From Streptomyces macrolidinus (GTDB taxonomy: Bacteria > Actinomycetota > Actinomycetes > Streptomycetales > Streptomycetaceae): a stretch of 64,000 bases of DNA. The position numbers and the translations under genes are program-made. The stretch lies in NCBI RefSeq assembly GCF_023887685.1, contig NZ_JAMWMR010000029.1, forward strand, positions 1 through 64,000. Direction: 5' to 3'. The notes under the pieces are model-generated. The model was not told the DNA's origin. It worked only from the letters and a program-made list of their open reading frames with translations, and searched no databases. Position 1 is the first letter of the stretch, and the number at the start of each line of letters is the position of its first letter. Shown piece after piece: positions 1 to 8,453 of the stretch.

Positions 1-29
1 GGCCGTTTATCGGAAGTGAATCTTGCACA

Positions 30-35
30 TAGGGT
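30..35 (+). promoter_or_regulatory. Putative -10 box of a leaderless promoter
   Basis: TAGGGT ends six bases before the ATG at 42. This matches the streptomycete -10 consensus. A -35 near position 7 would be weak. The short distance implies a transcript with little or no leader. Confidence 0.4.
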
Positions 36-41
36 GTCGGC

Positions 42-464
42 ATGTCGCTGAGCCACATAACCCTCTCATCCGGACGTTCGATCGAGCTCACCGAGCTGCG
101 AATGTCTTCGACCTATGGAGGGATGCTGGAGGGCTACCCGTGCAAGCCCATCAACGACATGAAGGTCAGGAGCCTTCAGCGGCAGGCTGAACGTGCGTTT
201 CCCTCCACGCCTGTCCATCTGGTTCCTCCCTCCCGCGAGTACCAGGACCAGACTGCCGGCGCCTTCGGCCCGGTTGAGGTGCTGCCTTCCGTGGCCTGCA
301 TCGGCGCCTTCCGCTCGACAGCGGTCGCCGTTGAACTCGACCCGGTGCTGCACCGTTCCGCTCTCACCGTGATCTGGTTCCAGACCGGCGTGGATGTCCG
401 GTCGGGCAAGGATGCCGACCTTGTGCTGCGCAGCATTCGCTGGGAGGAGCTGGCCCAGGACTAG
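42..464 (+). CDS. Small orphan protein, function unknown
   Basis: This 140-residue soluble protein has no signal peptide or membrane segment. I do not recognise a family. It opens with a beta-like SSGRSIELTELRMSSTY stretch and ends with a hydrophobic strand and IRWEELAQD. Codon use is typical of GC-rich actinobacterial genes, with strong third-position GC and no rare TTA, which supports real coding. The ATG is favoured because it follows a TAGGGT box by six bases. The gene stops just before a decayed IS element and lies in a patch with ankyrin and SMI1-type proteins. That setting is common for immunity-like orphans, but this is only context. Confidence 0.6.
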   Translation: MSLSHITLSSGRSIELTELRMSSTYGGMLEGYPCKPINDMKVRSLQRQAERAFPSTPVHLVPPSREYQDQTAGAFGPVEVLPSVACIGAFRSTAVAVELDPVLHRSALTVIWFQTGVDVRSGKDADLVLRSIRWEELAQD

Positions 465-486
465 GAGCTCTAGCGACGGATACCGA

Positions 487-1362
487 TCACAGCCACTCGT
501 TGATAGCGGCGATCAGGACGGTCGCCTCGTAGCGGACCGCGAGCTTGTCGTATCGCGTGGCGACAGCGCGGTGTCTCTTGAGCGGTTGATCCCGTACTCG
601 ACCGCGTGGCACTTGCGGTAGTCGGCCGGGGCGAAATGTGGTGGTCGGCCGCCGCGGAGCCGAGCTTCTGGCGGTTGCGGGCCTGGGCGGCCTTGTCCGG
701 GATGGTGCAGCGGATCCCGCGGCGGCGCAGGTAAGCGCGGTTCTTGCGGGAAGCGTACGCCTTGTCAGCACGCACCCGATTGGGACGGACGCGTGGCCGG
801 CCCGGTCCGATGCGGGGCACGCGGACTTTCCCCAGTACGGGTTCGAACTGCGGCGAGTCTCCGCGCTGCCCGGCTGTGATCACGATCGACATGGGCTTTT
901 GGCCCTGCTCGACGGCCAGGTGCAGCTTGGTGGTGAATCCGCCGTGTGAGCGTCCCAGTCCGTGGTCTCCGGGCTCGGCGAAGACACCGCCCGGCGGTTC
1001 CTTCTGCAGGTCGCCCTGCCTTCGGGCTCCGGCCGCGTGCTGGTGGGCGCGGCAGACCGTGGAGTCGACTCTCAGGTCCCACGGGATCGCACCCTTCGCG
1101 TCAGCCAGGGACTGGAGCCGGGTGAGGATCCGGTGCCAGGTGCCGTTCCGCTGCCACCGGCGGAAGAGGTCGTAGACCCGGCCCCACGGTCCGTACGCGA
1201 CGGGGACGTCCCTCCACGGAACACCTGTCCGCGACTCGGAACCGTATGCCGTCGATCAACCGCCGTCGAGATCAGACGGGGCGGCCTCCCCGTCTTCATT
1301 CCCTTCGACAGCAACGGCTCCAACACCGCCCACTGCTCGTCCGTGAGATCACCCCGCCCCAT
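487..1362 (-). pseudogene. Decayed IS5-family transposase
   Basis: The N-terminus (MGRGDLTDEQWAVLEPLL) and C-terminus (KLAVRYEATVLIAAINEWL) are those of the common streptomycete IS5-type transposase, a DDE enzyme that cuts and pastes its own element. The middle is intact in other frames, including VRADKAYASRKNRAYLRRR near 770. At least three frame changes are needed to join the pieces: one after about residue 33, one near 1070 and one or two near 600-650, so no functional protein can be made. I could not identify matched terminal inverted repeats or a target duplication. A second, unrelated IS5-type remnant follows directly downstream on the other strand. Confidence 0.85.
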
Positions 1363-1473
1363 GAACTGTGATCATTCACAGCTCAAGATCCACAGAACGG
1401 GCAAAGGGGTTGGTGATCACGGATTTGGCGACGTTCTGTGATCGCTGAGGAGGCCTGTGCCTGTGCTGCCGTC

Positions 1474-1703
1474 ATGACTGACCGAACCGCTCTGGGACCA
1501 ATTCGCTGTCCTGGTGCCCGAGCGGCCGACGTACCACCCGAACCATCCACGTGACTGCCACCGCGATACCCAACCGCGACGACGAGTGGATGCCGCTCGG
1601 TGTCTTTGCCCGGCTCGAGTACATCGAGTTGGAGTCCTACGGGCGGGTCGTCCGAGCATGGACAAGCCACCGCTGGGGCGAATGCCCGAACCGCCAACCA
1701 TGA
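1474..1703 (+). pseudogene. Internally deleted transposase remnant
   Basis: Three pieces of one IS5-type transposase follow each other. The N-terminal part reads LWDQFAVLVPERPTYHPNHP. A middle segment reads NRDDEWMPLGVFARLE. A C-terminal tail reads RAWTSHRW and ends with a stop at 1701. From memory of this family these blocks are normally separated by tens to about two hundred residues, and the catalytic core between the second and third blocks is gone. The remnant is therefore a scar. It abuts the other transposase remnant, which marks 470-1700 as an old insertion site. Confidence 0.6.
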
Positions 1704-1764
1704 GCCCACGCCTGTCCACGCGACCGCCAAGTTGGCACACCCGTCCGGGCGGGCGGCTGCCGCC

Positions 1765-3204
1765 TCAACCGATGTCGTCCGTCATGGTGGCTAGCCTGTC
1801 CACCACCGCCTGGTAGTGGGTCAGGCCTCGATCGACCCAGAACTGGGCACTCTCCCGCGCCGTCCTGTCGTAAGTGCCCGGCCGGTCCTCCACTCCCCGG
1901 TTCACCATGATGTCGACGAGTTCCGCGAGGTAGTCACCGGACACCTCGTGCTCGTAGTAACCAGTGACGGCGAGCAAGGCGTCCAGAGGATGGCTGTACG
2001 GCGCTCCGATGTCGAGCAAGAAGCGGGCCTGGTTCTTCAGTATGCGCAAATCCTCCTCGTAACCGTACGGGAGATGTGTGACGAGTGAGTCCACGCTCAC
2101 GTTCCTGAGTTCCCGGCTGACCGCTCCCCGCTTCACGAGCCGCCGCACCTCCCCCTCCGGGTACGGTTGCGAGCTGATGGCCAGGTCCAGCAGGGTCTTG
2201 CCTGAGGTGTTGACGGCGTTGATATCCGCGCCCGCATCGAGCAGGGGCCACAGGACAGTCCAGTGCTCCTCGCCTTGGACCCGCCGGGAGACGGGGTGCG
2301 GCCGACCCTTGCGATCGGCGGCCGCGAACTGTGGCGCGTTTCCGAACGCCAGTTGGGCGCGCGGATCGGCACCCGCCGCCAGCAGCGCGTGGACGGCCTC
2401 GACGTCACACGCGGCCACGGCGTGGTGCAGGGGTGTCGCGCCATGTTCATCGAGGGCGTTGACGTCCGCACCGTCGCTGATCAAGGTGCACAGCGCCGTC
2501 GGATCTCCCGCAGCAGCGGCCAGCAGCAGAGCGCGGTCGCCCACCTCCGGCGTGCCGGCAGGCTGAAGTTCGAGAATCGCGAAAGCCAGCTCCTGGTTCG
2601 GCGGGGCGGCACTGGCGAGCATCACGAACCTCGCCCCAGGCAGATGCGCCGCCACGTGACCCAGGTAGACGTCCTCCTCGAAGTCCTCCCACACGACGTC
2701 CATCGGGCCGAAGCCACCGATCAGCAGGTGCGCGACAGCGCGGCGCCGCGGAGAGCGTATGCGTGTCAGGACAGCTGCTCTCTCGCTGCCGCGGTGCGCG
2801 TCCGCATGGCCGTCCTCATCGTCCTGCCCTTCCTGCCCGTCCATCCCGCCTTCGTCATCCTCGAAGTCCTCGTCGTCCTCGTCGTCCTCCAGGTCGAGTT
2901 CCTCGTCGAGCTCCGCCAGCGTCTCTTCGTCGCAGCCGAGCTCTTCACCGAGCACGTCCAGCGCCTCGTAGAAGGACGCGGCGATCCCGACGACGCCGAA
3001 GGAACAGCACTCTTCGTCACCGGCAGCTGCGTCTACCCTGTCGGCGCTCTCAGCCGGGTCGCCGTAGATTTCCGCGAGCTCCGCCGCACCGGAACCACCC
3101 CCAGGAACGTAAGTCACGACCAGGAACCGCCCGGAGGTCAGCTCTGGCCGCAGGTTTCCTGACTCGGCGTCCGCAAGGCATTCCAACAACTCGTCGAAGT
3201 CCAT
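1765..3204 (-). CDS. Ankyrin-repeat protein with acidic linker
   Basis: The chosen ATG gives 479 residues and starts MDFDELLECL; the frame stays open upstream, but codon quality falls there. The first 80 residues form an unassigned domain. An acidic Glu/Asp-rich stretch follows at about residues 85-120. A second domain begins near residue 145 (AVAHLLIGGFGPMDVVWEDF). Ankyrin repeats occupy about 235-350 (DGADVNALDEHGATPLHHAV, AGADPRAQ, AGADINAVNTSGKTLLDLAI), followed by a helical tail. Ankyrin repeats bind proteins, and no enzymatic motif is visible. The protein is soluble. It sits beside transposase scars and orphan proteins, suggesting accessory DNA. Its partner is unknown. Confidence 0.8.
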   Translation of the reverse strand: MDFDELLECLADAESGNLRPELTSGRFLVVTYVPGGGSGAAELAEIYGDPAESADRVDAAAGDEECCSFGVVGIAASFYEALDVLGEELGCDEETLAELDEELDLEDDEDDEDFEDDEGGMDGQEGQDDEDGHADAHRGSERAAVLTRIRSPRRRAVAHLLIGGFGPMDVVWEDFEEDVYLGHVAAHLPGARFVMLASAAPPNQELAFAILELQPAGTPEVGDRALLLAAAAGDPTALCTLISDGADVNALDEHGATPLHHAVAACDVEAVHALLAAGADPRAQLAFGNAPQFAAADRKGRPHPVSRRVQGEEHWTVLWPLLDAGADINAVNTSGKTLLDLAISSQPYPEGEVRRLVKRGAVSRELRNVSVDSLVTHLPYGYEEDLRILKNQARFLLDIGAPYSHPLDALLAVTGYYEHEVSGDYLAELVDIMVNRGVEDRPGTYDRTARESAQFWVDRGLTHYQAVVDRLATMTDDIG

Positions 3205-3378
3205 GCCGGCAGTCTGGCAGTCAGCACTGACACGGCGGCATGTAAGAGGTTGGCCTTCCGGCGTGCCTGGGCGATCAGGCGGAGCTGCGGGCCGTGTGGT
3301 AGCGGTCCTTGGTGACGGCGCACGCCCGTGTGATCCAATGGCCACGGAGCCGGGACCTCGCGAAGGGAGCACGAAGGA

Positions 3379-3942
3379 ATGCCGACGGCCATACCCGTGC
3401 CCGACAACTGACGCCCGCTGTTCAGGAGTTGGGACGAGATCCGGCACGGCTACCACGCCAGGGACAAGGACGAGACGGTGCGCGACTGCGCTCACCGGCT
3501 CGATACGACGGCGCCGGGGCCGGAAGGCGATCCCGTGCTGTTCTGGACACTTGGCCTGCTGTTACTCGCCCCCTACGTGGCCTTCGGCAACCCCGGTCCG
3601 GGAGTCGAGGACAAGGTCGTCGCCGTACTGAGACGGGTCGCGCGCGGTGACGACGGCAGGGCATGCGCTCACGGTCGGCATCCGTACGAGGCCGCTGTGG
3701 ACGATGTGCTCGAGCGCCTACCCGCCGTCCTGGAGGTGCTGAGCTCCCCCGCGAACCAGGCCCTCGACGATCTGTTTCCCGAGGATCTGCTCTTCGAGGC
3801 CTGTCTGGACGAACTCGAGGACGAGGAGGCCGAACCCGCGGACCTTTCCGGGCCCGAGATCCTCGCCCGCTGGCAGTGCCCGCGTACCGCACCGGGGTTC
3901 GCCCGCGCGGCCCTCGACTACCTGGGCGCAACCGTCCGCTGA
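3379..3942 (+). pseudogene. Unknown helical protein gene interrupted by TGA
   Basis: An ATG at 3379 follows a good ribosome site (AAGGGAGCACGAAGGA) and opens MPTAIPVPDN, then an in-frame TGA at 3409-3411. The same frame continues without interruption through WDEIRHGYHARDKDETVRD to a stop at 3940. Either the gene carries a nonsense mutation, or translation restarts at the GTG at 3478, which gives 154 residues without an evident ribosome site. The continuing part has a hydrophobic segment (LFWTLGLLLLAPYVAF) and a long acidic helical tail. Codon 3562-3564 is TTA, rare in Streptomyces and read by the bldA tRNA. I do not recognise the family. Confidence 0.6.
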
Positions 3943-4082
3943 GAGCGACGGCTTCTTGGGTACGAGCAGTCGAGCACTCACGTGGCCCCTGCTCCCCGAC
4001 CTGCGCACGACCACCTTCAGGGCGGGGACGTATCGCCGTACCTCACCGGCTACGTCCGGGCGTACCCCGACAGCGGACGGCG

Positions 4083-4712
4083 TCATCTCGTGGGCGCGGC
4101 GGCGACAGGGAGGTGAACCTCCAGTACGACTGCTGTGCCGGCCACGGTCCGGTCCTCGTACATGCTGATCCGTTGGCCGGTTTCGACGTGCGCCCAGTGA
4201 GCGGGAGTGAGGGGAACAAGACGGACAGTGGCTCGGCCGCCCGGCTCCAGGACGGGCATGTCCTCAACCCAGAGTCCAGCGATGCTCACCGAAACACCCC
4301 CGGTGGGTGAGAGGTTCCCGATGTCCCACATGGGCCGCAGAACGCCGTGCCCGGAGATCGGTGTCCTGCGTCGCGCCTCCGCGGCCGGACGGAGCGTCAG
4401 ATCCGCCCGGATCATTCCGTTTCGGATCTCGGAGGATCGCCAGTGGCACCACGCCGCGCTCCGTTCGAGGCCGAGCTGCTCAGCCGCCTCGGCAAGCTGC
4501 TCCCAGAACGTCAGAGGCAGCGGCTGCCCGTCCCCGAACTCCTCCAGCAGGCTCAGGGCGATCTGCCATTCGTCGTGGGCCAGGTAGTCCCAGACGTCTC
4601 GCACCGAGATGTCGTTCTCGGTAGCGGCCTCTTCCGGGACCAGGAGGGAAGCCGATTCAAGCAACTCGGTGACATCCATGCGGTCATGGTCTACCACACT
4701 GTCGTACCGCAT
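4083..4712 (-). CDS. Orphan protein, function unknown
   Basis: This soluble 209-residue protein has an excellent ribosome site (GAGGGGAAAG) directly before the ATG, which decides the start over an internal ATG 11 codons later. The N-terminal half is helical and acidic with many Trp residues (VWDYLAHDEWQIALSLLEEF). The C-terminal half is predicted beta-rich and ends in a segment around MYEDRTVAGTAVVLEVHLP that resembles translation-factor-like beta strands, but this is a loose likeness. No catalytic motif is visible. The neighbours are an interrupted gene and a flavoprotein on the other strand. It could be an immunity-type protein; this is a guess from context. Confidence 0.65.
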   Translation of the reverse strand: MRYDSVVDHDRMDVTELLESASLLVPEEAATENDISVRDVWDYLAHDEWQIALSLLEEFGDGQPLPLTFWEQLAEAAEQLGLERSAAWCHWRSSEIRNGMIRADLTLRPAAEARRRTPISGHGVLRPMWDIGNLSPTGGVSVSIAGLWVEDMPVLEPGGRATVRLVPLTPAHWAHVETGQRISMYEDRTVAGTAVVLEVHLPVAAAPTR

Positions 4713-4930
4713 CTTTCCCCTCTCGTTCGATGGCAGCAGGCCAGCGGGCTCTTGAAGCGGTAGTCGGACTGTTGGCGGAGATCACTTCTCAGCGGCCGAG
4801 GAGACGGTCGAGGACTGCGGTGGCAAGACCCCGTGCGTGTGGGAGAAGTCCGCACGGAGCGGCCAGGCCGGACAACACAGCCAACTCGGCGAGACCGCAC
4901 ACCGACCCGCACGCTGCTCCGGCCGTCTTC

Positions 4931-4936
4931 TAGGGT
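4931..4936 (+). promoter_or_regulatory. Putative -10 box of a leaderless promoter
   Basis: TAGGGT lies seven bases before the ATG at 4944, with no Shine-Dalgarno sequence between. The spacing fits transcription starting at or next to the start codon. Confidence 0.45.
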
Positions 4937-4943
4937 CGTCCCC

Positions 4944-5609
4944 ATGATGATCGACACGGGGACCACCGGCTCGCTCTTCGACGGCCTCCGGACGGACGCC
5001 CTCACCAGCCCGGACCAGCTACGCGATCTCTACCCCCGACCGAACCCGAACTCGCTCCGCAAGGAAACCGACCGCCTGACCGAACAGACTCGCGCACTGA
5101 TCGGCTGCTCCTCCCTGGTCTTCATAGGCAGCGCCGACGCCGAAGGCAGAGCGGACGTGACACCGCGCGGCGGCCCGGCCGGCTTCGTCTCCGTGCTGGA
5201 CGAGCGGACCCTGGTGATCCCCGACGCGACCGGCAACAAGCGACTCGACACCATGCACAACGTGCTCCAGACCGGACGCGTCGGCCTGCTCTTCCTCATC
5301 CCGGGCCGCCCGACCACACTGCGCATCAACGGCCGCGCCTGCATCTCGGCCCGCCCGGAGCTGCTCGCACAGCTCACACCCGTCGGCAAGCCGCCCGTCA
5401 CAGCACTGGTCGTACACGTCGAACAGGCCTACCCACACTGCCCCAAATCGCTCATGCGCGCCCATGCATGGCAGCCGGATGAGTGGGTGCCCACCGACGC
5501 GCAGCCGGCCAGCGCCGAAGTGACGCTGGCCCAACTCGACCTGCCGGGCCTGACGGTCGAGCAGATCGAAGAGGCCGAACGGGAGTCGCTGCGCCTGCGT
5601 TACGAGTGA
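4944..5609 (+). CDS. PPOX-type FMN-dependent flavoprotein
   Basis: The 221-residue product has the split-barrel fold signature of pyridoxamine-5'-phosphate-oxidase-like flavoproteins: SSLVFIGSADAEGRADVTPRG, then a strand LVIPDATGNKRLDTMHN and GRVGLLFLIPGRPTTLRING. These regions normally bind FMN and pack the dimer. Length and the N-terminal helical extension fit the actinobacterial MSMEG_1061-like subgroup. Members probably act as F420- or FMN-dependent reductases or oxidases on small molecules; the substrate here is unknown. The start is the ATG at 4944, because it follows a TAGGGT box and the family conserves the sequence only from there on. It appears monocistronic. Confidence 0.85.
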   Translation: MMIDTGTTGSLFDGLRTDALTSPDQLRDLYPRPNPNSLRKETDRLTEQTRALIGCSSLVFIGSADAEGRADVTPRGGPAGFVSVLDERTLVIPDATGNKRLDTMHNVLQTGRVGLLFLIPGRPTTLRINGRACISARPELLAQLTPVGKPPVTALVVHVEQAYPHCPKSLMRAHAWQPDEWVPTDAQPASAEVTLAQLDLPGLTVEQIEEAERESLRLRYE

Positions 5610-5782
5610 ACCGGAGTGAACTTCCTTACGGAGCGGGCCTGGTGGAGCGCCTCTCGCGCCGGGGAAGGCATCCGATTTGCGGACCAGGGCCTCCAGGCAA
5701 CGGTCCTGACGACGGTCACGGACCATTGTGGCCACCACTGCCGCACGGCTCACACGTCACGCGCAGGCAGAGGTCAGTCAGT

Positions 5783-6220
5783 TCAGACAGGGTCCTGCCG
5801 GCTCATCGCGGTGACGAGCGTGGAGGAGATGTGGGCCAGGGCAGGGTCTGCGGCGATGAAGAACGTTTCGACTCCGGCCAGTTCGTGGTTCATGCGGGCC
5901 ATCGGCATCTCGTAGTCCAGGTCAGGAACGCCACGGACTCCGCGGATGACGACGTCGATCCCGGCTCGGCGGCAGTAGTCGACCAGCAGGCCGCCGGTGT
6001 GGGAGTCGACCGTGACGTTGCTCAAGCCGGATGCTGCCGTGCGGAGCCGGTCCAGCCGTTCCGCGACGGGGAACCGGCCAACCTTGCTCGAATTGGACAT
6101 CACGCACACAACGACCTCGTCGAACAGAAGGGCAGCGCGGCGGAGAACGTCCACATGCCCTTGAGTGACCGGGTCGAAGGATCCTGGGAAGAGGGCTCGC
6201 ACGATCGGAGAGAGTAACAA
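5783..6220 (-). CDS. CoaD-like phosphopantetheine adenylyltransferase, short paralogue
   Basis: Phosphopantetheine adenylyltransferase transfers AMP from ATP to 4'-phosphopantetheine, the penultimate step of coenzyme A synthesis. The nucleotidyltransferase signature GSFDPVTQGHVDVL is present near residue 12, as are RGVRGVPDLDYEMPMARMN and the ATP-binding ISSTLV. The protein stops about 15-20 residues after ISST, so it lacks most of the usual C-terminal helix (145 residues instead of about 160). The TTG start has a GGGGTGG sequence upstream; a GTG seven codons later is possible, and the TTG version carries a TTA second codon. It is not beside recG or rsmD, the usual coaD setting, so it is probably a second copy. 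Confidence 0.75.
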   Translation of the reverse strand: MLLSPIVRALFPGSFDPVTQGHVDVLRRAALLFDEVVVCVMSNSSKVGRFPVAERLDRLRTAASGLSNVTVDSHTGGLLVDYCRRAGIDVVIRGVRGVPDLDYEMPMARMNHELAGVETFFIAADPALAHISSTLVTAMSRQDPV

Positions 6221-6563
6221 ACGACCACCCCTGGTAGGGAAGCAAGTGAAGCACTGGACAGCTCACGGTTGCGCTCGGCCTGCCAGTTGGCCGGCCGACC
6301 CCAGCCAGGCCCCGTGCGTGGCCGCCTTGTTCTGCTCTGCCTCTTGACGCACCGTTCCGTCACCAACCGTGCCGAGATCGGTCCCGCCCGGCTCAGGACA
6401 CCGGGCCACGGCCTCCCGACCATGGGAGCATCTGAAGCGCCGTCACATAGGTGGCGAGCGCTTTGACTTGAGCGTGACGTAGCGTTGCCCCTTTGGGGGT
6501 GTTCGGAAGAGCACCGCAAGGCATCGTCGTGCCCTCAGTCATGGGGCACCGAGGGGTATTCGG
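6221..6563 (+). other. Intergenic region between CoaD-like and ATP-grasp genes
   Basis: No convincing coding sequence is visible on either strand in these 343 bases; open frames have poor codon bias. The region must hold the divergent promoters of both neighbours. A sequence around 6460-6490 (TTGACTTGAGCGTGACG) contains a -35-like TTGACT, but no -10 sits at proper spacing, so I do not call a promoter. Confidence 0.4.
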
Positions 6564-7517
6564 ATGAAGCTCTGCTTCCTCGTCGAAGAGCTGTACCGGC
6601 ATGACAGCATGCCGCTTGACGTGGTCCGGCGACTGACGTCGTGGGGACACCAGGTGGACGTGGTGTGCCCCGGTGGCTCACTACTGCGGATCTCGGAAGA
6701 GGTGCGGGCGGGGACCCATGACGCCTGGGTACTCAAGACCGTGTCCGGCGGCCCCGGACTCACCCTGCTGGAGGCCGCTGCGGCCGTGGGCCTGACCACG
6801 GTGAACGATGCGCGGTCGATCCGCGCGGTGCGTGACAAGGTCCTCACATCGGTCATCGCGCGCCAGCACGGGCTGCCGGTTCCGGTGACCTATTCGGCAC
6901 CCAGGGCCACGCTCTTCGCAGATGTCCCCGAGGACCTCTTCCCTCTGGTGGTCAAGCCCGCCGACGGAAGCTCGGGGCGCGGGGTCCGGCTCGTGTCGGA
7001 CCCCGGGCGGCTGGCGGAGACGGAGCAGGCGGGCGAGGGTCAACTCATCGCGCAGCCCTACGTGTCCAACTCCGGCACCGACCTGAAGGTCTACTGTCTC
7101 GCAGGCGAATTCCACGCGACCTTGCGCCGCTCCCCGCTCCACCCCGACGGGCCGCTCAACGAGGGAACCGTCCCCCTGCCCGCCGAAGTCGCCGCGGTGG
7201 CGGCGCAGGTGGGCGCGGTCTTCGGCCTCGATCTGTACGGCATCGACGTGGTGCTCGGCCCCGACGGCCCCGTGATCGTCGACATCAACGACTTCCCGAG
7301 CTTCCGCCAAGTACCCGACGCCGTAACCCGGTTGGCCGGAGCCGTCCTCGACCTGGCCAGGGCGGGCGGCGCCGCCAGGACGGACGTACTCACCCCTGCT
7401 CCGCGCATTCTCACGCAGCCGCGGATCCCCCACGGACTGCCCCATCCGCACCCCGGCCTTGGCCCCGACCCCGAGGCGGGCATGCTGGCAGCCGTACCGG
7501 GAGCCGCGCAGCCATGA
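6564..7517 (+). CDS. ATP-grasp ligase, RimK-like (first of a pair)
   Basis: This 317-residue protein has the ATP-grasp fold: a preATP-grasp Rossmann region (1-90), the ATP-binding segment LFPLVVKPADGSSGRGVRLV near residues 130-150, and the metal-binding end DLYGIDVVLGPDGPVIVDINDFP near 223-245, with the conserved Asp and Asn. Such enzymes activate a carboxylate as acyl phosphate and join it to an amine or thiol. The C-terminal 60 residues are Pro/His-rich and probably disordered. The stop overlaps the next ATP-grasp start by four bases (ATGA), so the two are made together. Substrates are unknown, and no precursor peptide gene is evident nearby. Confidence 0.85.
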   Translation: MKLCFLVEELYRHDSMPLDVVRRLTSWGHQVDVVCPGGSLLRISEEVRAGTHDAWVLKTVSGGPGLTLLEAAAAVGLTTVNDARSIRAVRDKVLTSVIARQHGLPVPVTYSAPRATLFADVPEDLFPLVVKPADGSSGRGVRLVSDPGRLAETEQAGEGQLIAQPYVSNSGTDLKVYCLAGEFHATLRRSPLHPDGPLNEGTVPLPAEVAAVAAQVGAVFGLDLYGIDVVLGPDGPVIVDINDFPSFRQVPDAVTRLAGAVLDLARAGGAARTDVLTPAPRILTQPRIPHGLPHPHPGLGPDPEAGMLAAVPGAAQP

Positions 7518-8344
7518 GAGTGTGCCTGCTGACCGACAAGCCGGACCATCCGCTGCTCGCCGCAACCTCCTCCGCGCTCATAGAGGCGGAGCACCGGGTG
7601 ACGTTCCTGAACCCGGACGCCGGAACCGGATCCCCGTCGGAACTGGTGACCCCGGACGATCTCGCCGACGTCTACCTCCTCAAGGCCCATACCCCCCGGG
7701 CACTCGTGCTGGCCCGGTTCCTCGAGGCACACGGAGCCCGGGTGGTGAACTCCGCCGCCGCGACGGAGCTGTGCCAGGACAGAAGCCGGACGGCCGCCGT
7801 GGCGGAAGGCGCCGGCCTTCCGATGCCCAGGACGAGAACCCTGGACGCGCTGTCCGAAGCCCTCCACACAGCGGAGCGGCCGGAGAGCGGCTATCCGATC
7901 ATGGTCAAGAGCCGCCACAACCGGCGCGCGGACCTGGTCGCCCGCGTCGACGGTCCGGCCGAACTCCGAGCCCTTGCCGTCGAGTGGTCCGACGAACCCG
8001 TCGTCCTGCAGGAGTTCGTCGCGAACAGCGGCTGGGACCACAAGCTGTGGGTGATCGCGGGTGAGGTGTTCGCGGGGGTGCGCCCCGCACCCGTGGGCGC
8101 CCCGTCAGGCGGCGCGCAGTCCGCGCCACTGATTCGTGATCTGCCGCAGTCCTGGACCCGACTGGCCCTCGACACGGGAGAGGTCTTCGGCCTGGATGTC
8201 TACGGTGTCGACGTGCTGGACCGCGAAGGGGCGCCCGTCGTCGTCGACATCAACGCCTTCCCGGGCATCCGCGGGCCGAAGGGCGCGCCGGCGGCACTGG
8301 CAGCCCTGGCACTGCGACGCCCCCGGCCCGGCCCTCCCGCCTAG
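7514..8344 (+). CDS. ATP-grasp ligase, RimK-like (second of a pair)
   Basis: The 276-residue product repeats the organisation of its upstream partner in shorter form: YPIMVKSRHNRRADLVARV (ATP-binding lysine segment, about 130-150), VVLQEFVANSGWDHKLWVI (about 162-180) and LDVYGVDVLDREGAPVVVDIN (metal-binding end, about 230-250). Similarity between the two proteins is clear but distant, so they are an old duplication and probably act on different substrates or as a heteromer. The start is set by the ATGA overlap. It could complete a two-step ligation begun by its partner; this is inferred from coupling only. Confidence 0.85.
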   Translation: MRVCLLTDKPDHPLLAATSSALIEAEHRVTFLNPDAGTGSPSELVTPDDLADVYLLKAHTPRALVLARFLEAHGARVVNSAAATELCQDRSRTAAVAEGAGLPMPRTRTLDALSEALHTAERPESGYPIMVKSRHNRRADLVARVDGPAELRALAVEWSDEPVVLQEFVANSGWDHKLWVIAGEVFAGVRPAPVGAPSGGAQSAPLIRDLPQSWTRLALDTGEVFGLDVYGVDVLDREGAPVVVDINAFPGIRGPKGAPAALAALALRRPRPGPPA

Positions 8345-8406
8345 GCAAGGCACCACAACTCCCGCTTCTCAGAAGGGTGGTGGGGGCTGTCTCGGCTAGC
8401 CATTGA

Positions 8407-8430
8407 TCAACTACCTTGTGTCGTAGTTGA
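8407..8430 (+). promoter_or_regulatory. Perfect inverted repeat upstream of P450, probable operator
   Basis: TCAACTAC and GTAGTTGA form a perfect 8-bp inverted repeat with an 8-base centre, 23 bases before the P450 start. Size and symmetry suit a dimeric TetR- or MarR-type repressor. No such regulator gene adjoins it. Confidence 0.55.
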
Positions 8431-8453
8431 ATCACTGACTTTGAGGGAGCCCC

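Noticed and set aside
1765..3495. Longer version of the ankyrin protein starting at 3495
   Set aside because: The extra 97 residues overlap the opposite gene and have poor composition; MDFDELLECL looks like a true start.
3943..4082. Short plus-strand frame with YLTGYVRAYPDSG
   Set aside because: It looks protein-like, but has no start and is too short to assign; possibly a relic.
6460..6490. Possible MerR- or HspR-like promoter before the ATP-grasp genes
   Set aside because: The dyad is imperfect and no -10 lies at suitable spacing from TTGACT.
8351..8382. Hairpin CACCAC/GTGGTG after the second ATP-grasp gene
   Set aside because: The six-base stem with a long loop is too weak to call as a terminator.
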